DNA of 64,000 nt. Origin: Chryseobacterium angstadtii (GTDB lineage: Bacteria; Bacteroidota; Bacteroidia; Flavobacteriales; Weeksellaceae). Positions 17,635 through 26,193 of the stretch are shown here, one piece after another. The notes below the pieces were generated by a model. That model was not told where the DNA came from and did no database searches. It saw only the letters and a program-made list of their open reading frames with translations. Positions within the stretch are counted from its first letter, which is position 1. Each line of letters starts with the position of its first letter. Location of the stretch: positions 434,001 to 498,000 of the forward strand of contig NZ_LFND01000001.1 in the NCBI RefSeq assembly GCF_001045465.1, read 5' to 3'. The translations under genes were made by a program, and so were the position numbers.

Positions 17635-17662
17635 AACAGTTCCGAAAGGAGCTGTTTTTTTT
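17635..17662 (+). terminator. Terminator after DUF4293 gene
   Basis: 9-bp stem AACAGTTCC/GGAGCTGTT (17635-17643, 17648-17656, one G-T pair), loop GAAA, then eight T. Confidence 0.88.
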
Positions 17663-18504
17663 ATTTGGTAAAGCTGTTTAAACTTTTTATTAAATCACAA
17701 AAGCCACAAAAATTTTTTGATTGTTTTAGTTTAAAGATGAAAATATATGATGTTATTAAAGTTCATATAAGTATTTTAAAAATCTGCGTAATCTGTTTGA
17801 CCTGCGAGATAATTTTTAAACATTAAGATCAATGAAGATGGTAAGTAAAGTTAAGATAAAATCCAATGGATTTTTTTAAGCTACAAGGAAATACTTAAAG
17901 CAAAGCTTACCTTAATTATTCTTCAATGCTTAAAAAGCTTAATGGTTTATTATTTAACCACAAAAGTTTTATTTTAAACACTTTAAAAGTGATTTTTAAG
18001 TTTAAATACTTTGCGCATAGAAGTTCAAATAAGCCTTTAAAAATCTTTGATTTTTATTCTTTTGAGAACTTTTATCATATCTAACAGCTGTGCAAATAGC
18101 TTTTGTCTCTTTTGTGGTTAAACTTAAAATGTTTTTAAAGACACCATAAAATTTGATTTCAAATAATTTTAAACCCTACGGTCACAAAATATTTTTCAAT
18201 TCAACCTGAAAGAAATGTTCGCAAGGGCGTTTCACTCAGCAAAAACAACAATCAGCCACTGCTTAACAGAGTGCCTTTTGCGAACGGAAAATAATAGAAT
18301 GAGCAGAGCTTTGCGGATATCGCGTTAAAAATAATATAAACGGGAAGGATATTTATAAACAATCTTATCCCGGACTCAGGCTAGTTATAATTAATCTCTT
18401 CAACCTTCTTAATGGTTAAAATATATTCTATCTGATTAATTTTTATACCATTTCATGCAACATTTCCGTTAAGAATACGACTGATCTTATAAATTGTATC
18501 ATAC
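17663..18504. other. Gene-free 840-bp stretch
   Basis: No convincing reading frame on either strand. It holds low-complexity AT-rich text with a direct-repeat-like line (AATCTGCGTAATCTG around 17780), TTTAACCACAAAAG at 17955 answered by the inverted TTTTGTGGTTAAA near 18110, an imperfect inverted repeat GTTCGCAA (18217) / TTGCGAAC (18278), and CCCGGACTCAGG at 18369-18380, which also occurs at 14189-14200. It may be a decayed region or may encode an RNA. No promoter with both elements was found. Confidence 0.5.
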
Positions 18505-19425
18505 ATGAAAAAACTAACCTACCTTGCCCTGTCGTTCTTCTCACTGAGTACGTTTGCGCAGGATGTCTCTAAAGAAAGAGTAAAAACAATCCTTTCAACC
18601 CTGGCTTCGGATGAAATGAAAGGCCGCGAGATCGGAACTCCGGAAAACGACAAGGCAGCAGAATATATTGCAACGCTTTTTAAGGAAAACAATCTCGAGT
18701 ACTGTACCGGAAATTCTTATCTGATCCCGTTTGATTATCAAGGAAAGACCGCTTATAATGTATGTGGTATCAAAAAAGGAAAAACGGATAAATACCTGGG
18801 CTTTTCGGGACATTTCGATCATATCGGGACAAGTGATAAAACGGGAGACAATATTTACAACGGCGCAGATGATGATGCGAGCGGAATTACCACTCTGGCT
18901 GGTATTGCCGATTATTTCAAAAACAAAAAACCTGAATTCTCGATGGTCTTTATGGCTTTCAACGGTGAAGAAAAGGGAATGCTGGGCTCAAAAGCTATTT
19001 CTACAGATTCCAATTTAGATAAAATATACAATAATATGACGGCCCTTTTCAATTTTGAAATGGTGGCCACAGAATCTCAGTTCGGGAAAAATGCTTTGTT
19101 TATGACGGGAGATGAGTTTTCGGATTTTGATGAACTTTTTAATAAATATGCAGCCAACGGCCTGAAAGTAAACCCGGATCCTTATGCCGCACAAAAATTA
19201 TTCTACAGATCGGATAATGTAAGTTTTGTAAAAAAGAAGATCATTGCTCACTCATTTTCTACAGTTGATATGACGAAAGCGTCCCATTATCACAATGAAA
19301 ATGATGATGTAAACGTAGTGGATTTTGATAATTTAACAACCATCATCAACAACGTTGGAAAAACATTAGACAAACTGAGCCCTAAAAATTTTACTCCGAA
19401 ATATAATGACAAGGTAAAATTCTAA
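18505..19425 (+). CDS. M28 family metallopeptidase
   Basis: Secreted or periplasmic zinc aminopeptidase, 306 residues. Signal peptide MKKLTYLALSFFSLSTFAQD; no lipobox. The di-zinc ligands of M28 are all present: His in SGHFDHIG, bridging Asp in GADDDASG, the catalytic Glu/Glu pair in FNGEEKGMLGS, an Asp/Glu in FNFEMVATES, and a late His in ASHYHNENDD. It releases N-terminal amino acids from peptides, probably in nutrient scavenging. It is monocistronic: a terminator follows and the next gene has its own -7 element. Exact residue preference is not predictable. Confidence 0.9.
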   Translation: MKKLTYLALSFFSLSTFAQDVSKERVKTILSTLASDEMKGREIGTPENDKAAEYIATLFKENNLEYCTGNSYLIPFDYQGKTAYNVCGIKKGKTDKYLGFSGHFDHIGTSDKTGDNIYNGADDDASGITTLAGIADYFKNKKPEFSMVFMAFNGEEKGMLGSKAISTDSNLDKIYNNMTALFNFEMVATESQFGKNALFMTGDEFSDFDELFNKYAANGLKVNPDPYAAQKLFYRSDNVSFVKKKIIAHSFSTVDMTKASHYHNENDDVNVVDFDNLTTIINNVGKTLDKLSPKNFTPKYNDKVKF

Positions 19426-19439
19426 CCGACAATAACAGA

Positions 19440-19463
19440 AACCGCTGAAATGGCGGTTTTTTC
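19440..19463 (+). terminator. Terminator after M28 peptidase gene
   Basis: Stem AACCGC/GCGGTT (19440-19445, 19453-19458) and a run of six T. Confidence 0.75.
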
Positions 19464-19583
19464 ATATCCTATATTTCTGTGAAAAGCCAAAATTAAACAA
19501 GCGTTTGTAACAAAATAGGTACAGATGAAACATATTAATTAAAGTAAAAGAGGATTAAGAACGTCTTTTCCTTTAATTTTACG

Positions 19584-19591
19584 TAATTTTG
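19584..19591 (+). promoter_or_regulatory. -7 element TAATTTTG of the ABC transporter
   Basis: Matches TAnnTTTG, 19 bp before the ATG at 19611; no TTG at proper distance. Confidence 0.5.
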
Positions 19592-19610
19592 CTATCCAAT
19601 TTTTCATTGA

Positions 19611-21443
19611 ATGAAACCATTACAAAGAATACTTTATTTCGCGAAACCCCATCAAAAATACCTTTTCGGAAGTATGTTTTTCAATATTCTGTACTCCTTA
19701 CTGAATATTCTATCTGTGGGAACAATGCTTCCTATTTTAGGATTGATGTTCGGTACTATTGAAAAACAGGCAAAGGAACCGGTATGGAGCGGTGCTTTCG
19801 GTGACTATTTTAATTATATAAAGGATAAAGCGTACTATTTTGTGCAGATTCAGATAGACCAGCATGGTGCTGTGTATGTGCTTGCCGTTCTTTGTGCCAT
19901 TACCGGAGTTTCATTTTTATTAAGAAATATTTTCAGATACATAGGGTCTTTCCTTTTAGTGAATTACCGTGTAGGGATTACCAGGGATCTTCGTACCGCG
20001 ATGTACAATAAATTTCTTCAGCTTCCGGTTTCATTCTTTACAGAACAGAGAAAGGGAGATATGATGTCCAGAATTTCTAATGATATTGGTGGTGTAGAAG
20101 GAGGAATTATGGGTGTATTGGTGGATATTATCAATGCTCCGTTCATGATTATTTCTTCACTGATTGCTTTATTCTTACTTTCTCCTCAGCTTACCCTTTT
20201 CTCATTGCTTGTTTTCCCTATTATGGGCTGGTTGATTTCATGGACTGGAAAAAGTTTAAAGAAACAGGCGCATTATGCTCAGGCTGAACTTGGAAATCTT
20301 TTTTCACTGGTAGACGAGACATTAAAATCTTCAAAAGTGATCAAGATCTTCAATGCAGATAAAATCCTTAAAAACAGATTCAACGAAACTACAAACAACT
20401 GGCAGAATTTCGCAATCGATATGAGCCGAAGAAGAGAGTTAGCCTCTCCTATGAGCGAATTCCTGGGTTCTATTACCATCCTGATTATTACATGGTATGC
20501 GGGAACACAAATTTTAGAGGAGCAGACGATGAAACCTCAGGCGTTCCTGGTTTTCATCGGAATGTTTTTCCAGATCCTGGACCCGGCGAAAAAACTTTCC
20601 AGCGCGATTTCTTCTATTCAGGGAGGTATGGCCAGTTTAGAAAGAGTAGCTGAAGTTCTTGATTATGATTTAAAAGTAGAAGAAATTGCAGAACCTGTTT
20701 CTATCTCAACCCTTAGTAACCAGATTGAATTCAAAAATATTGGATTCTACTATGATAAAGACAACGTAATCCTTAAAAATTTCTCGCTGATTATTCCGAA
20801 AGGAAAAACAATTGCACTTGTAGGACAAAGTGGAAGCGGAAAAACAACAATAGCCAACCTTCTGGCAAGATTTTATGATGTGAACGAAGGCGAAATTTTA
20901 ATTGACGGCGTAAACATCAAGCATTTAAAATTAAAAGAATACCGCCAGCTTCTTGGAATGGTAACTCAGGAATCTGTATTATTCAATGATTCTGTGTACA
21001 ACAATATTCTGATGGGTAAACCTGAAGCCACCAAAGAAGAAGTTGTGGAAGCGGCAAAAATCGCTAACGCCGATTCTTTCATTTCCAACCTTCCTGAAGG
21101 ATACAACTCCAATATTGGTGACGACGGTAATAAACTTTCAGGAGGCCAAAAACAGAGGGTTTCTATTGCCAGAGCAGTATTGAAAAACCCTCCGGTAATG
21201 ATCCTTGACGAAGCTACTTCAGCACTGGATACGGAATCTGAAAGATTTGTTCAGGATGCTTTGGATAAAATGATGGAAAACAGAACTTCTCTGGTCATTG
21301 CCCACAGACTTTCCACCATTCAGAAAGCAGACTGGATTGTAGTAATGGAAAAAGGAATCGTTGTAGAACAGGGAACACACCACGATCTTATCTCCAAGAA
21401 AGGCATGTACCACAAACTGGTGGAACTTCAAAATTTTGACTAA
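19611..21443 (+). CDS. MsbA-like ABC exporter (fused membrane and ATPase domains)
   Basis: 610-residue half-transporter acting as a homodimer in the inner membrane. Six transmembrane helices fill residues 1-320, with an extra hydrophilic periplasmic loop near 55-80. The ATPase domain has Walker A GQSGSGKTT (405-413), signature LSGGQ (509-513), Walker B VMILDEATSALD and the switch His in IAHRLST. This architecture fits lipid A flippase MsbA or a multidrug/lipid exporter. With no LPS genes adjacent the substrate stays open. The neighbouring downstream DUF1801 gene is 27 bp away and likely co-transcribed. Confidence 0.9.
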   Translation: MKPLQRILYFAKPHQKYLFGSMFFNILYSLLNILSVGTMLPILGLMFGTIEKQAKEPVWSGAFGDYFNYIKDKAYYFVQIQIDQHGAVYVLAVLCAITGVSFLLRNIFRYIGSFLLVNYRVGITRDLRTAMYNKFLQLPVSFFTEQRKGDMMSRISNDIGGVEGGIMGVLVDIINAPFMIISSLIALFLLSPQLTLFSLLVFPIMGWLISWTGKSLKKQAHYAQAELGNLFSLVDETLKSSKVIKIFNADKILKNRFNETTNNWQNFAIDMSRRRELASPMSEFLGSITILIITWYAGTQILEEQTMKPQAFLVFIGMFFQILDPAKKLSSAISSIQGGMASLERVAEVLDYDLKVEEIAEPVSISTLSNQIEFKNIGFYYDKDNVILKNFSLIIPKGKTIALVGQSGSGKTTIANLLARFYDVNEGEILIDGVNIKHLKLKEYRQLLGMVTQESVLFNDSVYNNILMGKPEATKEEVVEAAKIANADSFISNLPEGYNSNIGDDGNKLSGGQKQRVSIARAVLKNPPVMILDEATSALDTESERFVQDALDKMMENRTSLVIAHRLSTIQKADWIVVMEKGIVVEQGTHHDLISKKGMYHKLVELQNFD

Positions 21444-21470
21444 TCGTTTATTGAATTAAACCTCATTTAA

Positions 21471-21818
21471 ATGAATCCTATACAAGAGTACTTCTACAGA
21501 ATCGATGAGCCTGAAAGAAGTACTCTTTTGTTTTTACGGAAGATGATTCTGGAATCTGATCCGGAACATATTACTGAAACACTAAGCTTCGGACTTCCTT
21601 TCTTTAAGTACAAAAAGAAAATGCTGTGCTATTTTTACTACAGCAAAAAATACAAGCAGCATTACGTAAGTTTTTATCATGGAGACCGCCTTGATCATCC
21701 TCTTTTGATTCAGGACGGCAGAAAAAAGTTTAAAATACTTCTTATCGACATGGAAGAAGATTTACCTGTAGAAACTATTTTAAGCCTTACAAAAGAAGTT
21801 AAACAGTATATAAAATAA
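21471..21818 (+). CDS. DUF1801 domain protein
   Basis: 115-residue cytosolic protein. It has the YdhG/DUF1801 pattern: N-terminal helical part (PIQEYFYRIDEPERSTLLFLR) followed by ETLSFGLPFFKYKKKMLCYFYY and a beta region around HYVSFYHGDRLDHPLL. The fold is related to the SufE/IscU-like or frataxin-like alpha/beta class; no function is established. Likely second gene of the ABC exporter operon. Confidence 0.82.
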   Translation: MNPIQEYFYRIDEPERSTLLFLRKMILESDPEHITETLSFGLPFFKYKKKMLCYFYYSKKYKQHYVSFYHGDRLDHPLLIQDGRKKFKILLIDMEEDLPVETILSLTKEVKQYIK

Positions 21819-21849
21819 AAGCTTCGGCATGGTTTCACCATGCCGAAGC
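21816..21849 (-). terminator. Terminator after the secreted repeat protein gene
   Basis: Perfect 12-bp stem GCTTCGGCATGG/CCATGCCGAAGC (21821-21832, 21838-21849) with an A-rich left flank, giving U on the minus strand. Confidence 0.85.
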
Positions 21850-21871
21850 CCCATTTAAGAATTTCTCTTCA

Positions 21872-23671
21872 TTACTGGGTATTAATTCCGCTGAATTCCG
21901 CCTGTTTAACGGCCCAGGCAATCATATTGGCAAATAATATAGAGTTTTGCACCTGCATACCACCTGCCGAATAGCCGTTTCCTGCAGATCCGTAGGTTGC
22001 TTTCTGAACAGGGAAATATCCACCTGAACTCGGCGCAACGAAAGGTTCAATGGTATTGCTTGAATAAGGATTTCCGTTAGCATTTTCATTACTTAAAAAA
22101 CCACCATCCCCAAACCATACAAAGTTCAGACTGCTGTTTCTCAGTCCGGAAATGCCGGTTCTTGCTGTAGTACTGTTAATCGGTTGTGCATAGCTGTAAG
22201 GAATAAATCCGCTGGTAAGGCCTGATATATTGATGGTGGTAGAAGCATCTTCGCCCCAGTTCTTTCCTCTTACATCACCGAAAGGGCCATTCAATATAGG
22301 ATCATCTGTATTGGAAAGTGCATATACCGATCCTGCCCCTGATCCATTGCTTGTCGAAATGGTAGGATCTGAAAAAATAGCTCTGAATAAATTCTGTGCC
22401 GTTCCTGTGTCATCGGTAAGCGCAATCACAATTCCTTTCCTATTAAGATAAGAGGCGAGATAACCTGCATCTGTAGCATTCGGTGTATAGCTGTATCCAA
22501 TGATGACAATATCCGGTTTGGCGTTCAGAGCGGTCTGAAGCGCTGCGGAAGACGGTGAGTTTCCAAGAGAGGTATGGGTAAAACCTTCATATTTTACAAT
22601 ACTGGACGCTGTAGTTCCGAAATTGGTAGGAGAATCCATAAGACTTCTGGAAGGTCCTGTAAAAGCGCTGTATCCGTAAGCGGTTTCCAGACCTATATGA
22701 AGCACTGTTTTTTTAGGAATCACTACAATGATATTCACATTACATGTTGTAGGAACACCGCCCTGACTGTCTGAGGTAATGGTAATGGTCTTCACCGCTG
22801 TAGAAGAGGGTGTTCCGGTACCGTTCAGAGTTATATTTTGATTTCCTGTCGATGTAAATGTACCTGAACCTCTGAATGAAATCCCATCTACGGTATTTGT
22901 GGTAATGGTATAGCTTCCCAATGATGCAACATTAACGGGTAATGTAATGGTATTAGAAGAATTAAGGGCTGTCCCTACTTTATAAACACCATTCGCTATA
23001 GCGCTACCACAACTCATGGTATAACTTCCTGCTGGGCTCAGAACATTGACAGAGACCGCAGGTGTACAGGTCACAGCATTTCCGTTAGCAGATAACGACA
23101 CATCATCAGTCTGAACATTCTGAGGAGTACCCTGTCCGGTAACCTGAATAGTCTGTGTACCTGTATTCAGAAATGTTCCGGTTCCGTAAAAGTTATATCC
23201 GTTTATTGTGGTTCCCGAAATAGTGTAGTTTCCTATTTTCGTGACATTAACAGAAATATCCAGGTAATTTGAAGTAGTCAGGTCTCTTCCCTTCACATAG
23301 GTTCCCATAGCTTTGGTGTTGGAACAATCGACTGTGAAAACAGCTTTTCCCAACTGCCCGCAGACACTTTTCCATTCATTATCGGCAAGACTCCAGTAAT
23401 TAAGGCAGTCTTCTGTAATGTTATAAATGGTAAGACCATCATCCTGCGGCCGGTTAATCACAATTGCATTTCTCTGGGTTTCTGTAAGCCTGGGAATAAG
23501 TATCCCTTTATTGTTGCTTCCGGAGACCACATCCAGCACTGAATTTACATTAGGTGAAGAAGTATTGATCCCTACTGAACCGTTCTGAATTTGTGAATAG
23601 AACTGTCCAAAAACCAAAAGCATCGCAAGAAGCAAAGCCTTGACTTTTGCTGTTGTAGAATTTGTTTTCAT
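21872..23671 (-). CDS. Large secreted protein with two Ig-like repeats and a ThuA/Rossmann-like C-terminal half
   Basis: 599 residues. Signal peptide ends near FGQFYSQ. Residues 30-105 resemble the flavobacterial surface-protein start (GSVGINTSSPNVNSVLDV, GILIPRLTETQRNAI, INRPQDDGLTIYN) found in many adhesin-like proteins. Two similar repeats of about 100 residues follow (around 112-210 and 213-312), sharing DCS/SCG...GxYxxG, GNYTISGTTINGYNF / GSYTITTNTVDGISF and GTGTF/GSGTF. The C-terminal half (VLHIGLETAYGYSAFTG, KPDIVIIGYSYTPN, GIVIALTDDTG) alternates beta and alpha like a glutamine-amidotransferase/ThuA fold. No type IX secretion tail is visible. Function unknown; surface attachment is a guess. 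Confidence 0.68.
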   Translation of the reverse strand: MKTNSTTAKVKALLLAMLLVFGQFYSQIQNGSVGINTSSPNVNSVLDVVSGSNNKGILIPRLTETQRNAIVINRPQDDGLTIYNITEDCLNYWSLADNEWKSVCGQLGKAVFTVDCSNTKAMGTYVKGRDLTTSNYLDISVNVTKIGNYTISGTTINGYNFYGTGTFLNTGTQTIQVTGQGTPQNVQTDDVSLSANGNAVTCTPAVSVNVLSPAGSYTMSCGSAIANGVYKVGTALNSSNTITLPVNVASLGSYTITTNTVDGISFRGSGTFTSTGNQNITLNGTGTPSSTAVKTITITSDSQGGVPTTCNVNIIVVIPKKTVLHIGLETAYGYSAFTGPSRSLMDSPTNFGTTASSIVKYEGFTHTSLGNSPSSAALQTALNAKPDIVIIGYSYTPNATDAGYLASYLNRKGIVIALTDDTGTAQNLFRAIFSDPTISTSNGSGAGSVYALSNTDDPILNGPFGDVRGKNWGEDASTTINISGLTSGFIPYSYAQPINSTTARTGISGLRNSSLNFVWFGDGGFLSNENANGNPYSSNTIEPFVAPSSGGYFPVQKATYGSAGNGYSAGGMQVQNSILFANMIAWAVKQAEFSGINTQ

Positions 23672-23724
23672 CGTTTCGAAATAATTAGGTTTGGTTATGT
23701 TTTAAATTGACTTTCTAGTCCACG

Positions 23725-23753
23725 CAAAAATATCATCCGAAAAGACACTTCAA
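23725..23753 (-). promoter_or_regulatory. Promoter of the secreted repeat protein gene
   Basis: On the minus strand: TTG (23751-23753), 18 bp, TATTTTTG (23725-23732), about 54 bp before the ATG at 23671. This separates it from the upstream regulator gene. Confidence 0.65.
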
Positions 23754-23924
23754 ATAAAAACTGTCTACGCAATTCTACGCGTGAGTAATAAAACTCACAA
23801 TCAGTCAACGATTTAAAAATAAACACTCAGAAAAGGAAGAAAACAGGTGTGCGTTTAGAATTCTTTTAAAGATCTAAAACCCCAAATTGAAAAACAGAGG
23901 AAAAGGCTATAGTTTATAAACCAA

Positions 23925-24917
23925 CTATATTTTAAGAATAAAGCTGTTGATATTCATTTCGGAAGGGATATTCAGTTTTTTCCTGATCCTGTATTTTTTA
24001 CTTTCCACAGCCCGGATACTGCTGTTTGTACATTGTGCAATTTTTTTCGTATCAAAATCAATTTTCATCAGTGCACAGAAATACAGTTCCGAATGAATAA
24101 GATTGGGGTTAATGGCCAAAATCTCAGGAATAAAATGTGGAAAAAACACCTGAAATTTATCGTAGAAAAATGGTGAGTTGCTTTCAGCAAGCTGATAAAT
24201 TTCTCTGATATTTTCTTCCGTAAGATGATTGATCAGCATCTGCTGTTTCAGGAGCCCGGTATTGGTTTTTTGCAGATCTTCTATTGTAGAATTTTTAATT
24301 CTTGTATCTTCAATGAGCCCGTAAATCAGGTCATCTTTTTGGGTAATAAAAGAAATATCCATCACAAACGAAGCAACAGAAAACAAAATATTAAGCAGTT
24401 TAACCGTTTTGAAATCTCCAGCTTCAAAAAACCTGCTTTTAGGAAGAAAATCGAAATCAAAATACAGACAGGCAATAAAATTTATACTGATCACAAAAGC
24501 AATGGCCAGAATCAGTAGCGGCTCTTCTTTATAACTGAAAAAGAACGGAATAACAAATAAGAGAGAAAAATAGAAATACTCTACCCCTGCATTTTTGAAC
24601 GTATAAATATGAAAGAAACTGACTATAAAAATCAGCAGGATAAAAACAAAAATAATACCTCCCTTCAGAATTTTACGGTAATGGCTCGTCTTACCTTTGA
24701 TGGTCATTAAAAAAAACCAGAAAAGTGTAATGATCGTCAGAAATGTAGAGATCAGGGCATCTCCAAAAAAAATCACAATAAATACAGAATAAAACAAGAA
24801 CAACAAAAAAAGAAAAACCAGGTATTTATTGATGAGATTCAGATAATTACGCTCGTATTCATCATCCACATTTTCAGGTTCTTCACTGATTATTCTGAAG
24901 AAAAATTTAAAAATCAT
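23925..24917 (-). CDS. Membrane-anchored LuxR-type (GerE-like) regulator
   Basis: 330 residues. Six to seven hydrophobic segments lie within residues 28-195 (NKYLVFLFLLFLFYSVFIVIF and similar) with short basic loops. A coiled-coil-like stretch follows (DTRIKNSTIEDLQKTNTGLLK). The C-terminal region (FCALMKIDFDTKKIAQCTN, SIRAVESKKYRIRKKLNIP) is a LuxR/GerE helix-turn-helix of the kind Bacteroidetes attach to sensory regions. It should sense a signal at the membrane and bind DNA through the tail. The gene just downstream on the same strand is the large secreted protein, a possible target. Confidence 0.72.
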   Translation of the reverse strand: MIFKFFFRIISEEPENVDDEYERNYLNLINKYLVFLFLLFLFYSVFIVIFFGDALISTFLTIITLFWFFLMTIKGKTSHYRKILKGGIIFVFILLIFIVSFFHIYTFKNAGVEYFYFSLLFVIPFFFSYKEEPLLILAIAFVISINFIACLYFDFDFLPKSRFFEAGDFKTVKLLNILFSVASFVMDISFITQKDDLIYGLIEDTRIKNSTIEDLQKTNTGLLKQQMLINHLTEENIREIYQLAESNSPFFYDKFQVFFPHFIPEILAINPNLIHSELYFCALMKIDFDTKKIAQCTNSSIRAVESKKYRIRKKLNIPSEMNINSFILKI

Positions 24918-25485
24918 CTTATTTGTTTTTATGTTTTTTAATAGTGCCCAGATTGCTTTCGGTACAAATTAAATAATTTCAAATCATATCAATGCTCAAT
25001 AAAGCATAACAGAGAATTTACAGAACATCTGAATCTGTTGCCGTTTATATTCAATGAAAATAGAGAAAAAGTATGTTTTTTTTAAGCTAAATGGGACTTA
25101 ATAACTTCGTATAATTTTGAGCATATATACGTAAAAAAACGATATGCTGATCATCACAATTGGCTAACAAATTAAAAACTGTTATGCATTAAGCAGAATT
25201 CACTGAAAAATCTCACTCAATATTCCAAACTGTCAGAGACAAAAATACGGGCCCGGGTTAATATGTGCTACAAAAAGCCTACTCAAGAGCTCTCGTGAGT
25301 GTAAAAACTCAGGAGCTTTAGAAGTGAAGCCCGGAAATTGTTCTCAAACTTATTTCGGGTTAAGAAAGTTAATATGATGCGGTCCAACCTAAGATTGGTA
25401 GCTCCTGTTCTTTTTACTATCCATGTCAAGGTTTAAAACCTTGACATGGATTCTTTTCTGTCTTTCGGAAGTTAGTCAAAACAAA
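24918..25485. other. Gene-free 570-bp stretch with palindromes
   Basis: No reading frame of note. Two structured elements: an imperfect hairpin AAGAGCTC..GTGAGT / ACTC.AGGAGCTT at 25285-25318 and a perfect 12-bp stem TCCATGTCAAGG / CCTTGACATGGA at 25420-25431 and 25439-25450. The stretch GGGCCCGGG near 25251 is GC-rich against an AT-rich background. Confidence 0.55.
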
Positions 25486-25511
25486 AAAGGAGAAAACTTA
25501 ATTTCTCCTTT
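25486..25511 (-). terminator. Terminator after psd
   Basis: Perfect 10-bp stem AAAGGAGAAA/TTTCTCCTTT (25486-25495, 25502-25511) preceded by an A run on the plus strand. Confidence 0.82.
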
Positions 25512-25535
25512 CTTTTGTATGGTAATAGTATGCTT

Positions 25536-26189
25536 TTAATTTTTCAGTTTGGCAATCACATCCAGCCCTCCTTTCGTAATATCTCCGATCTTACAGATGA
25601 TCTCCGTATCCAAAGGCAGGAACACGTCCATTCTCGAGCCGAATTTAATAAAACCGAACTCATGTCCGGCCTTTGCCTGATCGCCCTCATTACAGTAGAA
25701 AACAATCCTTCTGGCCACATATCCGGCAATCTGTCTGAATACGACCTGGTGATTCGTAGCCGTTTCTACAGCTACCGTGGTTCTTTCGTTCTCTGTAGAC
25801 GACTTCTCATGCCATGCCACAAGATATTTTCCCGGATGGTATTTTTTGTAGGTCACCTTTCCAGAAGCCGGATATCTGCAGATATGAACATTCAGTGGAG
25901 ACATAAAGATAGAAACCTGAATGGCTTTTCCTTTCAGAAATTCTGTTTCTTCCACTTCCTTGATCATCACCACTTTTCCGTCTACCGGTGCAATCACATT
26001 TTCTATGTGCTCCAGAATATTACGTTCAGGAACTCTGAAAAACCAGAATACTAAACTGTAAATAATTAATATCGGCATAATGATCAGTAACGACCACATT
26101 TTAAGAAAATAGATAGCCAGCACACTGATGATGATAAACAGTATTGTTGCTACGGTAATCGTTCCTTTTGACTCCTTATGTAGTTTCAT
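25536..26189 (-). CDS. psd: Phosphatidylserine decarboxylase (short form)
   Basis: Makes phosphatidylethanolamine from phosphatidylserine in the inner membrane. 217 residues, the short prokaryotic form. A membrane hairpin lies at about 10-50. Conserved stretches are VIAPVDGKVV, SIFMSPLNVHICRYPASG and, near the C-terminus, IKFGSRMDV. The self-cleavage site is Gly184-Ser185, where Ser becomes the pyruvoyl cofactor. The usual LGST motif is here FGSR, the form of this shorter subfamily. The gene starts 4 bp after cdsA, which supplies CDP-diacylglycerol upstream in the same pathway. Confidence 0.93.
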   Translation of the reverse strand: MKLHKESKGTITVATILFIIISVLAIYFLKMWSLLIIMPILIIYSLVFWFFRVPERNILEHIENVIAPVDGKVVMIKEVEETEFLKGKAIQVSIFMSPLNVHICRYPASGKVTYKKYHPGKYLVAWHEKSSTENERTTVAVETATNHQVVFRQIAGYVARRIVFYCNEGDQAKAGHEFGFIKFGSRMDVFLPLDTEIICKIGDITKGGLDVIAKLKN

Positions 26190-26193
26190 GAGA

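Noticed and set aside
17626-17826. 66-residue frame after the DUF4293 gene
   Set aside because: Starts inside the terminator hairpin and is Phe/Lys/Ile-rich as expected by chance in AT-rich DNA.
21872-23671. Type IX secretion tail on the large secreted protein
   Set aside because: The C-terminus (AWAVKQAEFSGINTQ) lacks the YPNP motif and final K-hydrophobic strand.
25515-26054. 179-residue reading frame opposite psd
   Set aside because: It is the complement of a clear psd gene; composition (many His, Ser, Arg) is typical of a shadow frame.
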